Made by a program: the position numbers and the translations under genes. A DNA stretch of 64,000 nucleotides from contig CM037777.1 in assembly GCA_021229015.1 (NCBI GenBank), positions 65,178,219 to 65,242,218 of the forward strand. The letters run 5' to 3'. The stretch's first letter is position 1. Each line of letters begins with the position of its first letter. Positions 35,213 to 45,563 of this stretch are shown here, in pieces. A model generated the notes under the pieces. The model was not told the origin of the DNA and made no database searches. It saw only the letters and a list, made by a program, of their open reading frames with translations. The stretch comes from Solen grandis (lineage: Eukaryota > Mollusca > Bivalvia > Adapedonta > Solenidae).

Positions 35213-35745
35213 GTTATTTGTATACCTGTAATGATAGTATTTCCCCTATTACTTAGCATATAATGGTAGTCGGTTGGCCTTGGTAGGTATCAGGCAATGT
35301 GTGGTATCAATAAAAATAACGTGTTAAGTAAAAGAAGTTTGATAGGTTAAACTTATTGTTTTTCGTTGATTGAAAAAACGAAATCGGAACCAGCTGTTTA
35401 AGCTATTGGTCATATTAAAACACTTATGCTTAATTAAGCGTACTGATACCTGTTCAGAGTAAGCATTTATTGTATAGTTGTGGACACTGAGTTGAAAACA
35501 AGTTAAATTTGTACACACAGACACGTGGAGTTGTGACCATTACAGGTAGGCACACAGCAGTTACACATAGGCATATATCATTTAGACGACGAAAGCTTGT
35601 CATTAACACCAAATAATTATTTACGCAAATGCCCTTCCATACATAGTCATACAATCTGTTTTACATCATTACATGGAGGATTATCAAACCGCAAGACTGT
35701 GTGATACTGATGAAAAAAAGAAACTGAACTGAATTAGATTACTGT

Positions 35746-35841
35746 GTCACCTGCTGTAAGCAGAAGTCACACATATGGATCACTTTTCCGTCGTTTGTCT
35801 GTCCGTCACACTTTTTCCGCCACGCTTCAGCAGGTGACACA

Positions 35842-35890
<49 letters not shown>
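35746..35890 (+). repeat. Hairpin-first repeat start ending in (TA)n
   Basis: GTCACCT / AAGTCAC (35746-35770) is followed by CACTTTTCCGTCG and CTGTCCGTCAC, then 'cacgcttcagcaggtgacac' and a (TA)23 run at 35844-35890. It matches 16351-16450 closely, and both copies break off soon after the second GTGRCAC. Confidence 0.65.
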
Positions 35891-35893
<3 letters not shown>

Positions 35894-36299
35894 TTGGTTG
35901 AAAATAATGTTTAGGAGCATGGATAGATGCAAAACACATTATGTAGATTTCATATTTAATTAACGCATTTTAAATTGAAACAAGTTATCAAAACATACAA
36001 ATACACACTTTTACATAATTATACAGATAGTAACACATATGCAAAATGTTGTTTTAATGTAATTTCCAGGTCCAATGCAGATTTGCATACCCTTTATCCT
36101 ATGCAAGTAATTTGTAAGAAGCAATATGTAACTAATTCTAATAGGAGTAATTGTTAAAGATTCAAGACACCAACGACTAAATTAAAGAGAATACATATTA
36201 AGGAGTAAACTCTTATGGGCACTTTTCAGACCCTAAAAGCTATATATATTCTGATTCTGTATTGTCTCACTAATACAAATATAATATTTTAAGATTTAC

Positions 36300-36712
36300 C
36301 GTCATGTAAGAAGATAAATATTTTTAAGGTGTACCGTCATGTAAGGAAGATATAATATTTTAAGATGTACCGTCATGTGAGGAAGATATAATATTTTAAG
36401 ATGTACCGTCATGTAAGGAAGATATAATATTTTAAGATGTACCGTCATGTGAGGAAGATATATTATTTTAAGATGTACCGTCATGTAAGGAAGATATAAT
36501 ATTTTAAGATTTACCGTCACGTGAGGAAGATATAATATTTTTAGATGTACCGTCATGTAAGGAAGATATAATATTTTAAGATTTACCGTCATGTGAGGAA
36601 GATATAATATTTTAAGATGTACCGTCATGTAAGGAAGATATAATATTTTAAGATTTACCGTCATGTAAGGAAGATATAATATTTTAAGATGTACTGTCAT
36701 GTAAGGAATATT
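36300..36712. repeat. 36-bp minisatellite, about 11-12 units
   Basis: The unit is 'gatataatattttaagatg' plus 'taccgtcatgtaaggaa'. Alternating variants (tgtAagg and tgtGagg) give a 72-bp dimer over much of the array. Because 36 is a multiple of three and the unit lacks stops on the minus strand, it shows a 139-codon frame that is not a gene. Confidence 0.95.
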
Positions 36713-37103
36713 GACTTGCATTAACCTACCACCATTTCGACATTCATGTTAAAAATGAAAACACCTAAGCAACAAAAAATCTAATTAAGTTCAATACATA
36801 GTCATTATTTTGTACTTTTTACCAAAGTAACTATGGATATATTTGTGTTTGAAAATAATGTGCCAAGTTACCAAGTTAAATAAAATCGTGCTCTCGTTTT
36901 CTAAGGGTTGTGTGTGTAATATACGGCTCTGTCTCTCTGTAACGTCGACAATATGGCTCAGGAAACTTGAGCTGTGTTTATATTGACAAAACTACCTAAA
37001 CAGGAACCTTTTGAACAGCCATTTATTCTTTTCTAATGACATTGCATTATGTATACACGTTTAAACTCACAATACTGCTAGAAAGAAAACAACAATAGTG
37101 CAA

Positions 37104-37288
37104 TCACTTTTCCCACAGAAACCGTGTGTCATTTAACATTGTTGCTAGCTCCTTGTTGAAGGGCGCAAATACATCGTCAAGTATTTTACGCGTTTCCGGA
37201 AGTATTTCACCAGAAGTTTCTTTCAATCTGGTCTTATAGAAATGAGGCTGTTCTGTCGCCAACTGTAATCTTTCGGGATCAGCAGGGT
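37104..37288 (-). CDS. Carbohydrate sulfotransferase 15-like, last exon
   Basis: Acceptor CATGTTGCAG, entry in phase 1 (G|AC), and 61 codons to TGA at 37106-37104. It encodes DPADPERLQLATEQPHF through LPETRKILDDVFAPFNKELA to a C-terminal TRFLWEK. The PFN-x-ELA and late aromatic W match the C-terminal tail of CHST15-type enzymes. AATAAA on the minus strand lies at 37027-37022, 77 bases beyond the stop, a fitting polyadenylation signal. Confidence 0.8.
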
Positions 37289-38283
37289 CTGCAACATGTT
37301 GAATGGATCACATACATGTGTAAATGAATATAGTTAAATGATAATGATCTGAATAACATTCTCCATCTGAATACATTTACTGTGTAAGTCTGTACAGTCA
37401 ATGCTAATATAACTGTAATGGTAAACTTAAAAGCCTATAAATGACGGGCATTACCCTGCTTTATTAAAATGGACCCTCATTATATTTGCTGAACAAGAAA
37501 AGACGTATGTTATAAGGTTATATATGATGAATACCACGGAGCTACACTCTAGGTAATTTAAATCTCTGTGAATAAAAACATAAGAAATTGATAAACTTTT
37601 CACATTCAACAAATTAGATAAGAGAGAGATTTAATTATTTTCTATACTGCCGGTAATCACTCTGGATGGATCTAGTATTTCGCCGCAATCCAAAAATACT
37701 CCGATGAACTACACTTGCCTGTCACGTGACACATAACAAACTTTATCATAAAAATAATACATATTACTACGCACACTTTTACCAATCTAAACAGATTATA
37801 TTAAACATTTTCGGCACCAGGCGATCTATCTAAATAACTCCATATTGAATGTGGGTGAAAGTTATGGGAATTCTAGTGTAAATCTAGAATAAGTGGAAAG
37901 AATATACAATATTGATTTAAATAAACGCTGATACAAAGGCAATCGTACGTCTTGTTTTATCGAAGGAGAACTAGTAGATGCGGTTTCCAGATGTTTCCCG
38001 TATATCTATATATCTATATCTTCTATATATGTCTATGTGGAACTTAACAACCAAATATCACCAAAAAAAAACAAATAATTTTTATCTACTTTAAATTTGC
38101 CCGATATAAGGAATACCGGTAAAATGTGACATCGCTTTAGAGTGTAGTAGAGAGGTTCGTGTTTTGGACTCAAGCCATTTGAACAGTCCCAGTGTAGTCC
38201 ATACTCCGAGGAACCCTAAACATTTGCAATACAATCCTTTCACTGAAGTGAATCTGATGATAACACCTGTTAATCCAACTTAC

Positions 38284-38431
38284 CTAGGTTCAAAAACTTG
38301 AAAACATTCAGTAGATTGTTTCCTATGTCTTTTGAAAAGTCTTCTGTTCTGATAATCAAGAACTGTTCCCGAGGAAAAACCCTCAACCACTCCTGTAAGT
38401 GTACAGAGTAAAAACTGCCGGATATTGGGAC
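38284..38431 (-). CDS. Carbohydrate sulfotransferase 15-like, exon with YSVHLQEWL
   Basis: Acceptor TATATTCAG, donor G|GTAAGT; phase 0 in, phase 1 out, 148 bases. It encodes VPISGSFYSVHLQEWLRVF, then REQFLIIRTEDFSKD and NVFKFLNLG. This corresponds to the region 'YAVYLLDWL..QFLILRLED..VFQFLNLG' of the family, which helps shape the PAPS pocket. Confidence 0.85.
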
Positions 38432-38833
38432 CTGAATATAAATAAAAGTGAAAATATAATTAAAAAAAATTGATAAAGAAATTATATTTCGCATATTTCT
38501 CACGAAAGAAAGATACTCAACAGAAAAATGTGTCGTTCAAATAATATTAATAATAATGATCATAATAAATGTGTATTGTCAGTTTAGGGTCTCTGTAAAA
38601 AAAAAACTCACATTCTCCCGAAGAAAGTATTAACATTCTCCCGAAGAAAGTATTAACTTTAGATAAAACTAGAAATAGTGGTATACGGTAATTCTTTATA
38701 CGAAAAAAAAATCAAATCCAAATAAAAGGCACGATCAAGCCGTCAAAATGATTAGACGGTCTGAAAATATCAAGATGTAGACAGAGGAAACAACCTTGAA
38801 AAGAGGCTGTCCTTGTATCGAGAGGTCCTTTTA

Positions 38834-39079
38834 ATAAGGCGAAAAAAAGTTTTTTTGTTTCCACTAACATCTCCGAAAAAATAGGGTCAGTAGGTCGGCT
38901 ATTTTTTTTTTTTTTTTTAAACTTTTTCCATTTTTACCTTATTTTCTTTAGAGGAATCGACGAAAAACAGCGTAATAGCCCGAATGCTACGAAAAAAAAA
39001 AGTTAAGGGTCGGTACAAAAAAAGTAGTGTCGGTCGGTTTAGTGGAAACAAGTATCTTTTTTTTTTATATTTCGCCTAA
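38834..39079. mobile_element. Short TIR element in a sulfotransferase intron
   Basis: The left end TAAGGCGAAAAAAAG..TTGTTTCCACTA is mirrored at the right end TAGTGGAAACAAG..TTTCGCCTAA. The 246-bp interior has GGTCAGTAGGTCGGC and GGTCGGTAC phrases and homopolymer A and T tracts. It is a MITE-like element with imperfect terminal repeats; no clear target duplication. Confidence 0.55.
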
Positions 39080-39149
39080 AGCTGACCTAATACTAAAACA
39101 GCTCTCAAATGAGGATGTCCAAATATTGAGGCGGATAAATCTTACAAAC

Positions 39150-39303
39150 CCTGAATAATTTCATGACATCCCTTGAGTAGAGACACGCTTTGATGGTCAA
39201 ACTCTGGGAACATGCTTTCAATGTTGAGAGCGTTACGATGACATCGTGGTGAAACGTCGTGGAGTTGACGCCGAAATTACAGTGAAGGTAATTACTGAAA
39301 AGT
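39150..39303 (-). CDS. Carbohydrate sulfotransferase 15-like, exon after 3'-PSB
   Basis: The acceptor CTTGAACCAG is followed by a single A that completes the Arg codon from the previous exon; 51 codons follow. It starts LFSNYLHCNFG, completing the 3'-phosphate binding motif RDPVERLFSNYL, and ends KACLYSRDVMKLFR at a GTTTGT donor. A GTAAGA site five bases downstream is an alternative donor but would break the frame. Phase 2 in, phase 0 out. Confidence 0.8.
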
Positions 39304-39676
39304 CTGGTTCAAGAAAAATACACTGGTTAGAATTCAAAATCATACTAAAAACAGTGTAATATTAAGATCAACTGAAAAATGAAAAAAAGCTGATTAAAAT
39401 AAAATGATAATAATAACTATTTACAATACTTGAAAATAAAACCATGTGCATGGACATCAGTTAAAATATGATCATGTTTATCATAGTATCTTCTTGCCCC
39501 CTGAAAGGCTTTTTTTCATTTTTATTTTCAAATATCAAATTTTGGGTACTTCAAAAGCATAATTTTTAATTGAAATTGAATTATGCCGATCGCGTTCTTA
39601 AGGGAATTTCGTGTGTATGTTTATTCGTGGATATATGACACGTGAGGTCTAAACAAAAAAAGAAAACAAATGTGTG

Positions 39677-39700
39677 TAAGTGTGTGTGTGTGTGTGTGTG
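39677..39700. repeat. (GT)n microsatellite
   Basis: About ten GT units followed by a short G run, inside a sulfotransferase intron. Confidence 0.85.
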
Positions 39701-39925
39701 GGGGGTGATATTCCTCGAAATTGACAAAAATTAGTGCCCCATGAAAAAAACAAAAACAAAAAAAAACAGTAGTTGTATGAAATTATAATTTTTTTAAAAT
39801 AAAAATTACAATTTGATAAGTCATCAGATTCAACTGGAGTTGGCCTACTGATTCTTTTCCTATAATGCCCCCTCCCCGATCCTGTTTTGTTTACTCGCTA
39901 TAAACATGGAAAAAAGTGACGTCAC

Positions 39926-40085
39926 CTTTCCACGGGGTCTCTCAGCAATAAGATTAGCTTGACAACCGGGTTCAAATGCTTGACGAGGTGGGGTGTGATC
40001 ACATTGGGTGTGGTTTCTGACGGGTCATTTTGGGGAATAAGCCTCCAGGAGGTGTGGTCCCAAAAGTCCATCGGGTCACCATGAC
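39926..40085 (-). CDS. Carbohydrate sulfotransferase 15-like, exon with GDPMDFWDHTSW
   Basis: The 160-base exon has acceptor TTTTACGTCAAG and donor AAAG|GTGACG. It encodes HGDPMDFWDHTSWRLIPQ and later KHLNPVVKLILLLRDPVE, the first part of the 3'-phosphosulfate binding (3'-PSB) motif. Phase 1 in, phase 2 out. The usual Glu in the family's G-E-G/A motif is His here. Confidence 0.85.
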
Positions 40086-40204
40086 CTTGACGTAAAAAAA
40101 AAATCAGATATTTAGAGAAAAATATTTCACGTGTCTCTCCGACAATACGATCGAGACATCTGTGCACATTTAATCATTTGAAAGGATATATATAATATAT
40201 AAAG

Positions 40205-40725
40205 AATGATATGATCTGGTTTGCTGTCGAACTTGTCCGATATTCAACGAAAAAGAGATATTGAAGAGCAATAACCTGGCTTGCTGTCTACCTTGTAAAA
40301 ATTTTCAATCGATTAAAAACGATTAAAAGTGGCATTGAATGACAATAAATCAATCATCTGGAAGAAAAAAAAAATCGACAATTAAACCAGACGCAGTTGA
40401 ATATCAGACAAACTTTTGAAAACTTTAAAGTCGATAAAGGAGCATTGGAGTAGAATAACTGAAGAGTGTTTCACTTTGGCCTGTTGTCTTAAATCGATAA
40501 AATAGTACTGGTGGCACTTAGGTCGAGAGTGAATCGATTTCGGCTAGTTCTCTATCTTGTCCGAATTGTGGTCGATGAAAGGACACCTGGGTCAATAACG
40601 CAAGAATTATATGATTTAGCTTGCTGTCGAATTTGTCCGAATTTTAGATGATAAAAGGACACTGAGGAGTAATAACACAGGACTCTTATGATCTAGCATG
40701 CTGTCGAACTTGCTGTCGATTTTAA
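40205..40725. repeat. Degenerate ~80-90 bp tandem repeat in an intron
   Basis: 'tgatctggtttgctgtcgaa', 'cttgtccgaattt' and 'gataaaaggacactga' recur five or six times with heavy divergence. Spacing is about 80-90 bases. No coding potential. Confidence 0.55.
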
Positions 40726-40807
40726 AATTCTATTGACTTTCTCGTTCTAATCAGAACTGTGACGAGGACATTTTCATGCAGATACAAGCTATTCTTGAAC
40801 TACGCAC

Positions 40808-40936
40808 CTGTGACTAAGGGATGGTATGAAGACATGTTCCCCATTGTCCTGGTGACGCTGTTTATTGTTGCTGCGTCAAATGTATCAAGGAATTCCAAGA
40901 ATGACATTTTTGGTGTCCTCACTCGATGGAAATTGG
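40808..40936 (-). CDS. Carbohydrate sulfotransferase 15-like, 43-codon exon found by eye
   Basis: The exon was located by looking for the missing piece between the PAPS exon and the GDPMDFWD exon. Acceptor GCATTAAATTTCAG, donor ACAG|GTGCGT, 129 bases, phase 1 at both ends. It encodes NFHRVRTPKMSFLEFLDTFD, then AATIN and finally SSYHPLVTG, which joins the next exon as VTG|HGDPMDFW. Family members have 'YLDLFD.AA' and a glycine-rich join at this place. Skipping it would still keep the frame. Confidence 0.75.
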
Positions 40937-41275
40937 CTGAAATTTAATGCAGTCGAATCACACACATTGTCTTGTTTATTCTTAAATAAGAACGTTTATG
41001 TAAGAGAAATTTGGCATAATGTTCACGTTTTGGAAGTTACTGTATATGTTTAATATCATACACACAGCGTGACTTGTAGACATTTAAATTCTTCGACCAT
41101 ATTTCCTACTCAAAGATGAAATATGCACTGCATACTTATATCGCAATAGAAATTGTGTACTCTGGTTGACGTTAATTTAATGCAGAAATATGTAGTGTAT
41201 AAGATACAGTACTGAACTGCAAAAACCATCAATATCATCAGCCGGGCACCGTCCTTCAATGAGTGTTTCAACCCA

Positions 41276-41600
41276 TTAGTCCCGGTACACTCTCCAGGCG
41301 GGCGGGTCAGCAGTGGTGATCAGCCAGTACGTGCCGGTGGTTGGTTTCCAGCTCTTCTCCTCTCTCTTAAGCCACAGCCAGTTGGCTGGGTGCACGTTCA
41401 GCTGAGAGACTGAGCCTTTCGACTGCTCTCTTTCTCTGCTCCTGAGATGCCCATGGCACAGAAGACTTTCTACAGCGACTGTGCTTGGAAACCTCTTGCT
41501 CCAATTTCTACTGGTATGAAGGCATGTTCTCCACCCCTTCTCTCTGCACTGTCCCTGTAGCTCGGCGTTTCAATACATTCGATAAACAGATGCATATCAT
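41276..41600 (-). pseudogene. Relic of a second RLE-LINE family (C-terminal end)
   Basis: On the minus strand IPVEIGARGFQAQSL is followed by a TAG and KVFCAMGISGAEKESSRKA. A frameshift then leads to WLWLKREEKSWKPTTG, TADPPAWRVYRD and a TAA at 41278-41276. The order matches the PVEVG-RGF..CWLW-RREE-SW end of the 30-34 kb LINEs but the sequence differs clearly, so it belongs to another family. It lies in the intron between the PAPS exon and the 43-codon exon. Confidence 0.7.
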
Positions 41601-41645
41601 ATTGCTTTTACAATTATCAAAACAAGAAAGATTATTATAACTCAC

Positions 41646-41856
41646 CAGATCCATATCTTTTCCACGTCCAGTACCACGTTTCTTTGCCAAGTATGCCCTT
41701 ATTTGGAACTATATCTTGATGGTAAAGCATTCTCTTGAACAAGTCAGTGGTGCCAGTTTTGCAAACACCAATGATGTAGAAGTGTGGGAGGCAGAACAAT
41801 TCTTCTTTATTATACCAACACGGATTCCGGAAATCTTTCAAAAAAGCTGGTCTTTT
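41646..41856 (-). CDS. Carbohydrate sulfotransferase 15-like, exon with 5'-PSB PAPS motif
   Basis: The 211-base exon has acceptor TATAATTACAG and donor TCTG|GTGAGT. It encodes RNPCWYNKEELFCLPHFYI followed by IGVCKTGTTDLFKRM, the 5'-phosphosulfate binding loop (K-x-G-T-T) that holds PAPS, and KETWYWTWKRYG. This is the catalytic-domain start of CHST15 (GalNAc4S-6ST) relatives, Golgi type II enzymes that transfer sulfate to glycan GalNAc; substrate here is inference. Phase at the 5' side is 0 with this acceptor, or 1 if an AG ten bases further in is used. Confidence 0.85.
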
Positions 41857-42080
41857 CTGTAATTGTTTATATAATTATATATTTGTCATAAGTGTGTAAA
41901 TATTGCATGTGCGGTATCTTTAAAATAATGCTGGGACGCTCGTGTCATGAAAATCTATCTATAATGCTAAGAAGTTGCTTCGAATGAACACTTAGGTCAC
42001 AGTTTTGTTATTCAAGGGCAATAACTTTTTGTTTCACAAAAGTGACCCTGACCAAACTGCCTTACGGTAATACAGATTAC

Positions 42081-42186
42081 CTTCATCAAATTGAAACAGG
42101 CCCCATGTAATACTGTAATGCAATATATGTTCAAATCTGAATTTCAATCTCAGATTCTTATTGAAACTTCTGGGCATAGTATGAGT
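42081..42186 (-). CDS. Possible stem-region exon of the sulfotransferase gene
   Basis: A 106-base open stretch lies between CATAATCAG and GAAG|GTAATC and encodes MPRSFNKNLRLKFRFEHIL through TWGLFQFDE. Its exit phase (1) fits the next exon only if that exon uses its inner acceptor, and its entry phase does not fit the upstream exon. It is a candidate only. Confidence 0.25.
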
Positions 42187-42403
42187 CTGATTATGAAACC
42201 CTTGCTTAGGTGTCATTTCTCTTTTCGAAAACACGAGACTAGATATCTAAAAGACCACCAATTTAAGGGCTTTCGATCGGGAATACAATTTGAATCCCCC
42301 ATCCAGTGACAGATTTCAGGTGAGACATGAAAAAAAGGATATCTGATTTTTTTTCTTTGTTTTGATTTGGACAAACAATCGAACGGTAATTCGCAGTGCT
42401 CAC

Positions 42404-42747
42404 CATACATAAAATATCTTCAACCCTGTTCTTTTTGAAGTACAATTCGGCCCATGGTCTAAAGGTGAGCCTTGTAGCCGGAGCCCAAGCTTCGTTATCC
42501 TCCTGTCAGTGTTTGGAACTGTTGCATTAGAGTTCATAACGTGTGTCATCCAGTCACGTGGTCCTTCACTCGCTGCTCTCACGTGGTTGCTAGGTACGTA
42601 ACTATAGTAACTGGTGATCATTAGGTACTGGGAGAGCACGACCTTTTTGCTGAACATAAACGCTGCGAATATGCCCAGGCATCCACAGTAGAATATGATA
42701 ACAGCCAGGAATCGTCTGTTGAAGGGTACCTGATGAAAATACGACAT
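42404..42747 (-). CDS. Sulfotransferase N-terminal exon: type II membrane anchor and stem
   Basis: The frame starts at ATG 42747, or after a TTTTCATCAG acceptor at 42729. A short basic cytoplasmic end (FNRR) is followed by about 20 hydrophobic residues (FLAVIIFYCGCLGIFAAFMF) and a stem with NATVP and NCTSK N-glycosylation sites, ending at TATG|GTGAGC. This is the layout of Golgi sulfotransferases. The exit phase (2) does not join directly to the 41856 exon, so one exon between them is missing or misplaced. Distance, strand and topology support one gene. Confidence 0.65.
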
Positions 42748-43555
42748 TTAGATATAAAAATGTCTAGAGTTGAACCTATGTATACCAGCCATCTGTACTG
42801 TCCTTAGAAATGAAAAGCTATTTTAGAAGTCACGCTAAATTGTGGCCATTCAGAAGTTCGATCTTCTAATTCAGATAGAATACAATAGAAGCTTACACTC
42901 GCTTCGGCAGAAATGTCTTGGTACCTTCTATCTGCTCGAACCCCGGCCTAGCGCTGAGTACTAGATGGGGTATTTGATGTGTTCCTTTGGGTACGCTTCC
43001 TAGCTGTCTAATGCAAGACAAAATAAAGCCAAAGGTTTTTTATCAAACACGGATTGAACAGTCTATATCTGCAGTTATCAAACGGACAAGGATTTAACAC
43101 TGAGGGTATCCTCAAGATGATCAGTAGTTATCAAAATAAAATAATTTTCTACTCTCCCTCCTTAATATTGGTGAAGTCTTTGTATCCTGAAAAATAAACT
43201 CGGTAAGTGTAAGTCACATTGCACGGAAAAAAACGCCATTTTTTATGAACGCAGCTGCGGCAAAATCGGTTAAATCCCCGAAGCAACCACGTGATACATT
43301 CCACAACATGGCATGTTCAACACACTGTGTTTAGGTCTTTGGCCCAAGTATGCCTGTGCATTTTGTTAGCACCATATCATAACAGAGGTGTTTGATTTGT
43401 GATCTGTTATGTTTTTGTCATTCCTTTGAAATGTGTTTAATTCTGTAAAGCAGTTCGCAAATAAACAACAGAAAACAACAACAATAAAAGACAACAACAA
43501 CAATTGAAAATTTTCATTTTACTTCAAAATTAAAAACACAAACCTTTAAATATGT
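42748..43555. other. No exon seen; dispersed repeat copy at 43120-43330
   Basis: The reverse complement of 43150-43270 resembles 31390-31490 ('cttcaccaatattaa.gaggga' and 'ccgtgcaat.tgac'). Upstream exons of the sulfotransferase gene, if any, were not recognised. Confidence 0.45.
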
Positions 43556-43559
43556 AACA

Positions 43560-43880
43560 GCAATGTGTCCTTTTTTATTTAATTTTCTACTTTTGTGCGT
43601 TTAACCTCGTTTATTTGATTTTATTTGAATTATTTAACGCCATTTTATGCCACAAATGGCTAACAGATGGCCAGTTCACATAACAACCCTTTCCCGGGAT
43701 TCTGACAGTACTGAAACTTTAGCGCGTATCTCTGTAGTTAACTAAGTGCAGCGATAGAAGACGAAGGACCATCAGAAAGAAATTGTAAATCATTCATCAC
43801 GGAGACCGTGCCCGACCCCAGTGGGGATCGAACCAACAACCTCCGGCTTCACAGCAAAGCGCCACCAAAGCCGGTTTATT
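43560..43880 (-). mobile_element. Full-length tRNA-derived SINE, type A
   Basis: The tRNA-like head at 43880-43800 has GGTTCGATCCC as box B. The body includes TTTCAGTACTGTCAGAATC and ATGGCGTTAAATAATTC, with an A-rich AAATAAAAT tail at 43600-43640. A tail copy on the plus strand lies at 49670-49850. Confidence 0.7.
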
Positions 43881-44054
43881 CATGTGAAACCCATGACCCC
43901 TATCCTGTGGCTAGACACTGGGACATGATATAACTCATATCTATTCAGATGAATCCCAACAGTAAAAAAAAACAACATTCCCGCGATTTCGCAGGACTTT
44001 TTCTAGTCACACACATATATATATAACTCCAATAGTGCACTAGATATACTTCAA

Positions 44055-44279
44055 GTATAAAATTTGTTTATTTATTGGGTTTGACATTCCACTGTCAGGC
44101 AGAATTTCAGTCATTTGGAGACTGTGTATTATTGAGACAGAAAGACCGTTTTCGCACTGCAGTCACAAGTCACATTACCAACCAGTCCTCTTCTATGCTG
44201 AGCACCAAGCATGGAATCGAACCCAGGACCCCCAGATTCCGGGGCGAACGCTCTAATCACTCGGCCACCTGGACCGGTA
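44055..44279 (-). mobile_element. tRNA-derived SINE, type B
   Basis: The head CCAGGTGGCCGAGTGATTAG (box A) and GGTTCGATTCC (perfect box B) is followed by a body ending GACAGTGGAATGTCAAACCC and AATAAATAAAC. It is about 225 bp. The absence of a full cloverleaf argues against a tRNA gene. Confidence 0.7.
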
Positions 44280-44817
44280 AATATCAAATTACATGTAAAC
44301 AGTACCAACTACAGGAGTATTTTTCATTTTTTAAATGTATATAACAGAAGCGGAAAAGGTGGTCTTCCACCGGTGAGCAGCATCTGCAAGCATGGCGATG
44401 CTCGAATTTCATAAAGCATGCTATCCTTATAAACAGAACAATGGAATGCAACGAAGCACATTATCATGAAGCAGAATGTCATTGTCACTTCACATAAGGC
44501 ACTTGTCAAAATGTATATATCGACATGCGCACAAGGCTCCACCAAAAAAAAAAAAACAAAAAAAAAACATGGTCATCAAACAAAATTACATAGTCACCAA
44601 ACATAATACAATTTCCATAGAATAAATCGCACGTGTATCATATAGGGTCTTTGGGCTTTTAATCAATGTTATATTAATGAAATGCAAAAAAAAAAAAAGC
44701 ATTTATTTTCTGAATTTTCTGAATGATAAATCGTATGTCTGTTATATATGAATCACTATTAATACCTGCCTCACTGCGGTATCTCGCCTGAGACAGGCAA
44801 TCTGATACCATACCTAG

Positions 44818-44930
44818 TTACCCTGGAGAGATAGAGAGAGTTACCCTGGAGAGATAGAGAGATAGAGAGAGTTACCCTGGAGAGATAGAGAGATAGAGAG
44901 AGTTACCCTGGAGAGATAGAGAGAGTTGTT
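44818..44930. repeat. Short minisatellite, GTTACCCTGGAGAGATAGAGA units
   Basis: Four copies of 'gttaccctggagagatagag' with variable numbers of GAGATA insertions (about 23 to 31 bp per unit). Confidence 0.85.
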
Positions 44931-44942
44931 TTGTTATCAGTA

Positions 44943-45030
44943 TCAACAATCCCGGTCATGATCGAACACACGCCCTCCGGGGTGCGGGGTTTAAGGTCTG
45001 ACCACTTGGCCGCCGTGACCGGTAGTATTT
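44943..45030 (-). mobile_element. tRNA-derived SINE head, type C
   Basis: On the minus strand CGGCGGCCAAGTGGTCAGAC (box A) and GTGTTCGATCATGACC (box B). The box B differs from those of types A and B, so this is a third SINE family or a decayed copy. Confidence 0.6.
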
Positions 45031-45563
45031 GCTATATGTTATGTATAACCGACACATTTCTTAAATAAATGAACTATTCTGTTTAAGCTATTATTTATAG
45101 GTAGTCAATCTTTTCAGCAATAAGCAGATCTTTATTACATTAAATCATGTATATAAATATTTGATCAATAAGATGTCAAACTTTGAAAGAATACTTCTTC
45201 GTTGACACACATTATATATAAGACATCAATCTGTATTTAATGACCTGGGGTATCATTGTTGACTGACAGCTGACAAATACCATGTGCTCTTAAATGCCCT
45301 TAAACCAAATTGTATGCATTCCTTGATTCTCTTATCGATCTTGTAATTACAATATTCTAGATAGATATTCATCATTCATTAGAATGATAAAAAACAGACG
45401 ACAACGAATTATATCTTAATACAATTCATTTGCTTATAGAAATAATAGAATCAAACATGTACGCAAACTTGTTTCTTCTCTCGCACAGTTTACCATAGCA
45501 CGAACATTAGTAAAGATGGTGATATTATGCATTCTCCATACACATTTAGTTTTCATGTCTTAA

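Noticed and set aside
36302..36721. 139-codon minus-strand frame of MTVHLKILYLPY repeats
   Set aside because: Product of a 36-bp minisatellite whose unit length is a multiple of three.
40086..41645. Direct splice from the PAPS exon to the GDPMDFWD exon
   Set aside because: The phases fit, but family members have about 50 residues here, and a matching 43-codon exon with good splice sites exists at 40808-40936.
44211..44279. tRNA gene
   Set aside because: Boxes A and B are good, but there is no paired acceptor stem and the body and A-rich tail are those of a SINE. The same applies to 20612, 35137, 43800, 44943 and 55343.
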